From Tethya wilhelma (Eukaryota; Porifera; Demospongiae; Tethyida; Tethyidae), in NCBI GenBank assembly GCA_964030475.1, contig CAXIPT010000004.1:5075162-5139161 (forward strand): a DNA stretch of 64,000 bases. Reading direction: 5' to 3'. Below the pieces are notes generated by a model. That model did no database searches and was not told the origin of the DNA. It was given only the letters and a program-made list of their open reading frames with translations. This document shows positions 56,258-64,000 of this stretch, piece by piece. How positions within the stretch are numbered: the first letter of the stretch is position 1; every line of letters begins with the position of its first letter. Position numbers and translations under genes: made by a program.

Positions 56258-57845
56258 GGCACGCGCATCGTAACAAAATTCAACGATGTAATATGACATC
56301 GATAATCGACGTAATATTACATCGAAACGATGCTATACTACATCGTGATCAATGTCGATGTAATATTGCAGCGAAACGATAAAGTATGACACCGATCGTA
56401 AAACGGTGCAATATTGCATCGTTTCGATGTAATATTACATCGAAAAAATAATCTCATTTATGCACAAGTTCGCGACTGCAAGACCTTTGACCTTGATCAG
56501 AATTGTGCCATATATATATAGATCCTAAAGGCGGCTTGTTGCAGCATGCATATTACATTGTGATTGTGCACAGCTAAATGAAGTATAGTTCATGATTATC
56601 AACTGCTTAGCCTTGCAGCAAATCAAGTTAGTCCATGTATGGCACACTATTTATCAGGAGTGAAGCATGAAATGGCATGCTTTAATATGGAAACTTGAGT
56701 GACTAGTATATATACTATACTATATTAGTCCAACAGGGCTGGCTGATTTCATAGTACAACTTCTGGTTGATTCCATTATATATTATTTACAAGACCTAGG
56801 TAACAGGATTAAGGTTATTATTATTTTCTCAATAATATTATACAAAGGGCCAGATAGCTAATAGGTGTAAAGGAAAGAAAACTACAATAACTGCAAACTA
56901 TAGCAAACAAGCAATAGAAAATTATAACACTCTGAAATCAATAATATAATTATAGCCACTGATAGTATATGTATACTGCATGCATGAAAACCAGTCTGAG
57001 AGTGGTGCTCAAAATCAATTCTGAATCAGAAAACAGAATCTCTGCATGGCTCATGCATACTCTCAGCCCTGCAGTTGCAGATGGTACCAGTTGCAGATGC
57101 CATGCACTGATGCATTTTGCAGCAAGTTGGCCTGATTCCTATACATGTAGTATAATATATATATATACTATTATAATTGAAGGCCAGATACTAATAAACT
57201 ATTGCTGGTAATTTTCTCATTATCTGGATCTGTGTTGATCTTAGTGTATAAGTGCATGTTTGCTAGCTTTTGCTCCAACCATTAGCTTCCCGAAGATCCC
57301 TTTTCAATGTATTAACTATAATAATTATTATAGTGCTCAAGTATATTTATTGTGTGTGTGATGAGGGGGTGGACAAACAATATATATAGTCATCTATTTG
57401 TTACAGTAATGACATTGTATGTTATTGCCATCCAGTTGTCAACAACATACTTTCAAGAAGTGCACCAGCTAATTATAATTATAAGAAAAATTCGGCGCCA
57501 GAGAAAGGGAGGGAATAAATTTCTGGCTAGTCAGTCCAGACTCAAGCATCAAATATGTAATCTCTCTAAGCTCAAGCTTCATAACTCAGCAAGTGTCAAG
57601 GTCTAAGTTCAATCGTCAACCTTGTGCATAAAATAAGATTATATTTTTTGCGATGCAATATTACACCGAAACGATGTAATATTGCACCGTTGTGGACACG
57701 GTGGCAATTTACATCGTTTCGGCGTAATATTGCATCGACAACGACCACGATGTAATATTACGTCGATTCAATGCAATATTACATCGTTATACAGTCGTTG
57801 TCGATGTCATATTGCGTCGTTGAATTTTGTTACGATGCGCGTGCC
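56258..57845. mobile_element. Fold-back element with palindromic CGATGTAATATTACATCG subrepeats
   Basis: Left arm 56258-56450 and right arm about 57640-57845 are inverted, ending GGCACGCGCATCGTAAC and GTTACGATGCGCGTGCC. Both arms are built of variants of an 18-bp palindrome (exact at 56425-56442). A candidate target duplication GGTCCGTAT lies at 56249-56257 and 57849-57857. The 1.2-kb centre is AT-rich without a convincing gene. Confidence 0.8.
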
Positions 57846-57857
57846 ATAGGTCCGTAT

Positions 57858-58605
57858 ACTCTCCGTATCATAATTAGATCGTGTACAGTACATGCTGAAT
57901 ATTACCACAAACAGCCACGTGGCGAGTTTAATTGTTTAGTGAGAAGCGAGTAGCTAGGAAAGAAGACCCAGGAGAAGGCTACTGGACTCCTAGAGGTAAG
58001 CGCTTGCTTGTAAAGTGCTAGATTTTAGGTAGAGTAAGTTCTAGGAACTAAGATAAGCCTCAGAATAACCTGTATGCGATCGCGTACAGGGTGAGGCAAC
58101 ACCCACGAGCAGAAAGCTGGGCGCTTGAATTAGGCAAGCATATCAGAAGCTTTAGCTGATCTCTCTGTGCATGTGCTGTACCAAAATTCTGTGAACAAAA
58201 GCCTATAAAGCAGAAATAACACTGAACAATAATTCATTTTCAACAGCAGCTGCCTATCTCATTAATATTCGCTATGGTCTGTTGCACAGCATAGCAACTG
58301 TTCTCCGTGTTAGCAACTAAATAGAAAAGAACTAGGCTGGTATTACCGTCTATATCTCTGCAACTGAAGCAAATTTTGCTTGGAGCATGTTGAAATGTAG
58401 TGCAACCCATCCGTGCAGTAAAAAAAAATTCGCGCAAAAACGCGAATTAAAGCATTTTACTCGAAAAACAATAATTTCCCAAACGTCAGGTTTTCGCTTG
58501 ACAGGTCACATATACTACATAAATTTTGCACTTATTAGTAGATTATTATAATTTATTTGTATCATGTCATATCACTCAGGGTCGACAACCACAGCAACAA
58601 TATAG
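57858..58605. other. 5' flank of gene E, no gene seen
   Basis: This region lies between the fold-back element and the gene E start. It contains GCGCAAAAACGCGAATT at about 58430-58448 and no family exon. It presumably includes the gene E promoter, but no start-site signal can be placed. Confidence 0.45.
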
Positions 58606-61600
58606 ATGATGAATCTCTTGCTAGCAAAATTGGCTGTTCTTTCTCTCACAATTACTGCTGTACTCTCCCAGTCTGACACTGGTACTTGTACAGATGTGCA
58701 ACAGATTGATTTTGTGACAGGATTGGGTGTCTTTTGTGCTAGTAGTTTTGGCAGTGTTTACCCAGGCAATTACTCTAACTTCTTACTGCCAAACGTAGCT
58801 GCTCGGTCTGGACCTCTTAATACATTATGTACTGCTAACTGTGTAGGGGCTTTGTCCAATCGGGTCCTTACATCTTGTAACGATACAGCTCTTGCTCTTA
58901 GCCTGTATGCTTGGTGTTTACCAACAGAAGTCGACATTGCTGGTCAAGATCGATGCTACTTTTCGATTCCTCCCGTTTTTAACCTATCAAACTTTGATAC
59001 TGCTGCTGTTTGCAAAACGGCCACTCCTCATAATCTTTGTCCTGATGGATGTGGGGAAGTCCTCACCAGTCTGTCTTCAATTCTTGGTTGCTGCTTTCAA
59101 TCGATCTACAACAGTTCAGACATCGTAGCTGCATCTGTACAGGTTGGTGATATCACTGCGGAAGACGCTGCTGGCCTGGTAAGTCTTGGAAACCCTCTGT
59201 TGTGGGGAGCGTGTCAAGTCACACCACCTAGCGAATGCACTGGATCACAAACATGTAATTATTATAGTAGTATACTGCTTGCAGAGGGAAATATTGCTTT
59301 AAATTATTATTTTTACAACTGCATGTTGTGTATATGTATGTGCATGAATGGTACAAAATTGATGTGATTGTTGGGAAACTGTCATGAATAATTATCTTAA
59401 AATATTCTGTACTCAGTTTCACCCCTGGCATCGCTTTAACTTGCAATTCTGAGGCATACAATAGTGTATAGCTCCAATATAGTAAAATTTAACTTTGGGA
59501 AGTGATTTATAGAACATCAAAACTTTTCCATTTATTCAAAAAAAATTTCATGCATGCACAAACACACAACAAACTTCGTGCCATTCACAATAGTTGTAAA
59601 TGGACAATTTTTTCTTGTGATACATTAATTTTAATAATTAAAGTTAATGATATTGTGCAGGCAGATTGATTGTAACCCATGGTGCATGAAACTTTTCCAA
59701 TTGTTTATATGGTTTATATACAAATAATTATTACTATACTAGCATATTTATTGCATGTATATGAAATTATATGGCAAGATTTATTTACTTTGTGATCTAT
59801 TATCTATAGATTGTGGTTTACCTTCATTTACCCTTAATGCTACTCTTGTGGAGTTGGATGGAATAACTGTTGGAAGTAGAGCTACCTATGGCTGTAACGA
59901 GGGCTTAGCATTGCTAGGAGACAACACTAGAACATGTCAAGACAATAGAGAGTGGTCTGATATTAGATTCACATGTGAACGTAAGTATGTTTATACTTGT
60001 ACAGAACTATTCATGAATGTGCCTTCTGTTATAATAGCTTCACACATATAATAACATGAGTGCATGGTGTATTAATTATTATGTGTATATATATATATGC
60101 ATACAGGACTTGTCATTGGCTTTGAAAGAGATTCCTATATCTTTTCTGAAGATATTGCCACGGTTAAAGTTTGCGTTAGAAACATCAATCCATTACTGTT
60201 CCAGTCATTCATTTTCACGATTACTATTTCAGCAAACATAACCCCAGGAACTGCAGGTATCTACTAATATAATAGTATTATTTTGAAACTCACACTATAA
60301 TAATTATTATGTATAGGTGAATTTAATAAATATATATACAACTTTAAAGCCTTACCTATCCTTCACTGAAGGTTTGTAAGCGTAGACATTTTGTACTGTG
60401 TCAATGCCGCTGATGGGGGTGACGACTACATGTGAAAGATTTGAATTGGCTTTTCTGCGAAGCAATGTTAGTAAGATATGTTGAACAAGAAATTGTCTTT
60501 TAACTAACTTTATTGAAAAAGTAGAAGACTAAAAACATGCTAAAATTAATACTATATTGCACACTTATAAAAATTATAGTAAAATTGCTTTATCATTCAA
60601 TACCTATACACACAGCCTAAAAAGGAATTAAGCGCTACATGTAGGAATTATGAACCACAATTTAACAACCTATATATCACACCATACATGCACTATAGCT
60701 AGCACAAAATTATATAATGATCGAAATCAACTCAAAAGCATAAAGAGAGAAACGAGCAAACAACAAAATAGTAATATCCCATCCTGAGTGATCTGAGAGA
60801 TAACTTAGGAGAGCAAAAGTATTGCACAACCTAACATACACCATTTAACTGAAAACAAGTAGTAAAAATTTCCAAAAAATAAGTATAGTGTAGGAATGGG
60901 CAGTGTGATAAAACAAGGCATATCAGTTTTCAATTTCGGCACATGACTACTGCATTTTTATTAATCCGTCATATGGATTCTCAGTATTGCAAATGCAATG
61001 ATCTGCATAGTATCATCACTGGAGGAGACTAATGTGCATGTCCATAATAATTAAAGCCATGCAAGTGGATAGATAATAACCTTTGAACTCTTTGTATAAA
61101 AATGGCTGCATTAGTACATGAATTTACAGTAGACTCTCCATTAACCAAACAAAATCTAGGCATAATGCTGTTTTTACCATGCCATTTAATGTATAAGTAA
61201 AGTTGTCTTTGGACCATGTAGTTTACCAGAATATAATGCGCATATACATATACACATCTATATACTTTAGTCTCTGATATTAGTCTCCATGCAATTGGGC
61301 ACTTTTTTTTAGTGTTGAAAAAGGTAATGAACAAGTAGTTGAAATGACTGACTTCAGCATATTAAATTTTATGCATGCATTTGAACTTGACTGAAAATAA
61401 AGTAGCTATAGTCATGTGCCGAAATTCAGAGACTTGTGTGGTTTCATGCCTGTATATATGTAGCACTCCCCATTTATACACTGTTAACATAATTATTACA
61501 AGTACAAGGAGTGGCTGGCTTCGCTTGCCTTGCTCCTTATTTATGTATGAAGCATACGGATGTTTATTATAGATGCATACCAGCACAGGCTTAATTCTGC

Positions 61601-62375
61601 ATATATAGTAATAGCTGCATGGGCAGCGAAAAGTAACCAGCATGCGTGCATTTACTCTGCTCTGCTTTGCAATTTGGCCAACTCAGAAGTATACAATTTA
61701 TAGTTTACCTCACTATGTGAAGTCACAGATGACCCTCTTCCGAATTCTGCCATTTTGCAATCAGCTGGCAAAGAAACTCATTATCTGACTAGCTGTGTTT
61801 CGTACACAGCAACAGAGAAGCAGACTATAGAAGGAAAGTTCTTTTCTTCCTACACTTCTTTTGTGAAAGATTGACTGCTCTATCACACTTTTTTGTCGGA
61901 TACAGGTGCCACTGGTAAGCCTTGTAGTTGTCAAAACTACCCCTCTATGAACACACTTTTCATAGCTTATATACCACAGTTCAGAGAAAAAGTAGTGTTT
62001 TAGCTCAAGGTCGGAACACTTTCGGTGCACTCCCGCAACACACACATACTGACACACAAAACTTTGGTTTTAATATGTTGGTCACAGCTATGATTGCTCA
62101 GAATAGCAATTAACCCTGTATCATTATAACCATCATTTTTACATACAGATGAAAGTGATTATAATATACAAAAATCTCTCTTCATTCTTCGTAATGACGA
62201 CTCCAGAGTCTGTATCACTATTACCATTGATGATGATGATGGACAGTTTGAACTAGATGAACAGTTTATGGTGAATTTGGAGATCATCCAAGTCACTCCA
62301 GAAGACCTTGGTGTGCATCTCTCTTCAAGTTCAACTATAGTTACTATACTTGCTAATGGTAATTAGTGCATTGTC

Positions 62376-62413
<38 letters not shown>

Positions 62414-63873
62414 ATGTGCTATCTGCAAAGCTCTAAGGCTTTATATTGTTCGTAAAATTAGTAGTTCCTATTGTTGGCGAGTTAAAGCACAAAGGATGGA
62501 AGCTTTCATGTCTCAGTTGATGGAATTAACTTTATAGAAAGAGAGAGGCAAGAATCAACTGATAATGAGAACATAACTAAATCTAAAAACTCAGTTCATG
62601 AATAGACTAACACAAAAATTGCTATAATACGACAATAAAATTAAGTGAAAATAAACTACACCTATAAGAACTAAAAATAACTATATAGTAACAGCTATAC
62701 ACAAAATTTAATAACTGCTAACATGATAATTATCACTACTCAAATTTGCAAAACTTAGATTAAAGACTAACGCTAAGAGTAGATCACAATTAAGTTGATC
62801 ACAAACTATAGAACACATTAACTTTTTCATACCCATAACAGGTGTTTATGAGTAGGCTTGTATACATGGTTACTTACTGGCTTTTTTGTTATTGTATTAA
62901 ATTTTTCCTTTTATATCTATTAATAGATGTTTTATTTCCATTTGGTGATGTTCATAATGATGCTCGTCTTGCACGGTTTAATGAAGATTTTGCTTCTCCG
63001 CTGATCCTCTTAGAACAACCATTTATTTTCTTCGGTTACCCAGAAATCAATCTATATGTATGTGGATGTTGTATAGTGTAGTGTCATGCATTACATAATA
63101 GTTTTCACATTACTGTATGCATACATGGCTATTTCTTATATAGAGGTTTACCAGCTAGTTAGATGTTGACCCGTTATAATCCATGCATTGTATAATAATA
63201 ATTATGTATTGTATTGTTTATTATATCTTTAAGGTGAATTCGAATGGAATTCTGTCTTTTTTGATGCCGTATCCCACCTCTCGCATCACAGCGCAGTTTA
63301 ATTCTTCATTTCTCCCATCGCCCATACCACTTATTGCTCCATTATGGACTGATATCAATACAGCTATTGCTGGTGAGGTATACTATCGTCAAACAGATGA
63401 ACAGTTGACTCTTCAGCATGCAGTGGATCTAATTCAAGCTGCTCGGGTATCATCGACTTTGAAGGAAAGCTTTCTACCAACACGAGTGTTTGTTGCTACT
63501 TGGGATTCTGTACCAGGCTTTGACGTAGATACTAATGTAAGAACTATTGAAAAGGATAATAATTATTATATAATAGTACCATTGTATAATAATTGTAATG
63601 ATTCTGTCGTCATTATTTATTTATGCCTGCAGCTTAGAAATACCTTCCAAGTTGCGTTGATTGTAGATGGAAGCAACAACTCCTTTATCTTTTTTATCTA
63701 TGATCGTCTTGAGTGGTTTAGAGATCTAAGACACATAGGCTTCAGGAACTCTGATGGAAGTCAACTTTTCACACTCACAAAAGAATCATCTGAAAATGAT
63801 ACAGAGCTGATGTCTAGACTTCTGGAAGGCAGTAATGCTGGGATTCCTGGACTTTATCTTTATCAAGTTGACG
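58606..63873 (+). CDS. Gene E: Cys-rich head, sushi, Calx-beta, NIDO; runs off right edge
   Basis: ATG at 58606 (or 58609) with a clear signal peptide (MMNLLLAKLAVLSLTITAVL). Exons: 58606-59254, 59810-59980 sushi, 60107-60256 and 62149-62358 Calx-beta, 62927-63057, 63234-63536 and 63633-63873 NIDO. Phases match genes A and D. The first exon encodes about 200 residues of a Cys-rich domain I do not recognise; it has two similar halves with a C-x3-C then L and C spacing (TLCTANCVGALSNRVLTSC and NLCPDGCGEVLTSLSSILGC). The NIDO shows PLIAPLWTDI, EVYYRQTDEQLTLQHA, RVFVATWDSV and NTFQVALIVDGSNNSF. LDLa modules are absent. By analogy the membrane helix and kinase should lie beyond 64000, but that is inference. 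Confidence 0.87.
60855..61135. mobile_element. Fragment of the 1-kb element in gene E intron
   Basis: The head (AGTAGTAAAAATTTC, GTAGGAATGGGCAGTG, AATTTCGGCACATGACTAC) and then part of the body are present, but the tail is missing. It lies in the intron dividing the Calx-beta module of gene E. Confidence 0.65.
61500..62062. repeat. Interspersed repeat related to 31040-31660
   Basis: It shares the opening fold-back (CAAGGAGTGGCTGGCTTCGC), CAATCAGCTGGCAAAGAAAC and TAGCTGTGTTTCGT with the gene C copy, then ends near ACACACA. It lies in the same gene E intron as the 1-kb fragment. Confidence 0.65.
62380..62411. repeat. (GT)n microsatellite after Calx-beta exon
   Basis: A GT run starts 21 bases after the donor of exon 62149-62358, the same position as in genes A and D. 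Confidence 0.93.
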
Positions 63874-64000
63874 GTAAGAATATCTTAGGCTGCATACATA
63901 TTGCGTGTTCATCATTGCATAGACAATGTAACTGAATTTTATTTTACATTATTATAGGTATTGCTTCTTTCTATATGTACTCTAAATTCATGTTAACTAA

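Noticed and set aside
57352..57606. 84-residue frame inside the fold-back element
   Set aside because: There are no family motifs, the composition is random-looking, and it has no splice context. It is probably chance.
63958..64000. Another gene E exon starting after TATAG at 63958
   Set aside because: The reading does not resemble the linker exon (TSRLAP type) expected at this place, and the window ends before it can be judged.

Overview
The window looks like animal nuclear DNA, most likely from a demosponge; Amphimedon queenslandica is my best guess. It is AT-rich. Genes are split into many short exons with GT-AG introns, and the proteins are large mosaic receptors with metazoan extracellular modules joined to a tyrosine kinase. 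Ns occur at 12303, 13576, 14854, 16824, 18403-18407, 21475, 24388, 31982, 42208-42215, 45857 and 48148. Several of these mark assembly faults that change how the genes must be read.

The main content is a cluster of paralogous receptor-tyrosine-kinase (RTK) genes. The composite design, read across paralogs, is: signal peptide, LDLa-like cysteine modules, a short Cys-rich module, sushi/CCP modules, a Calx-beta-like module in two exons, a NIDO domain in three exons, a short linker exon, an Ig-like exon, optional EGF/sushi exons, one transmembrane helix, and a tyrosine kinase spread over six exons. Gene A (102-6980, minus) has the ectodomain only and runs off the left edge. Gene B (10075-12302, minus) has the transmembrane helix and kinase and is cut by a gap. 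A first-exon stub of another minus-strand copy lies at 13577-13601. Gene C (18882-34041, plus) has two NIDO modules, Ig, EGF/sushi, transmembrane helix and complete kinase, but its 5' end is lost in a gap. Gene D (36330-50471, plus) has a 5' end and a stop codon, but its transmembrane and kinase N-lobe exons lie in an inverted contig (42216-45856). Gene E (58606-63873, plus) swaps the LDLa front for an unfamiliar Cys-rich domain and runs off the right edge.

Region by region: 1-6980 gene A; 6981-10074 its 5' flank with a MITE and short tandem repeats; 10075-12302 gene B; 12304-18407 four small contigs holding copies of the 5' flank, a gene stub, exon-like scraps and duplicated, probably mis-ordered sequence; 18408-34041 gene C; 34042-36329 repeats; 36330-50471 gene D with a foreign minus-strand gene fragment at 48225-48979; 50472-58605 repeat-rich DNA without a gene I recognise; 58606-64000 gene E.

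Transposons are mostly non-autonomous inverted-repeat elements sitting in introns: a roughly 1-kb family with several copies, a family with TAGCCTCG ends and 8-9 bp target duplications, a TTAA-flanked element, a fold-back element built of palindromic subrepeats, and a pogo/Tigger-like relic.

Functional inference: these are probably single-pass cell-surface receptors whose nearly invariant kinase is joined to varied adhesive ectodomains. The Calx-beta and NIDO content fits adhesion or recognition, but no ligand or role can be read from the sequence.
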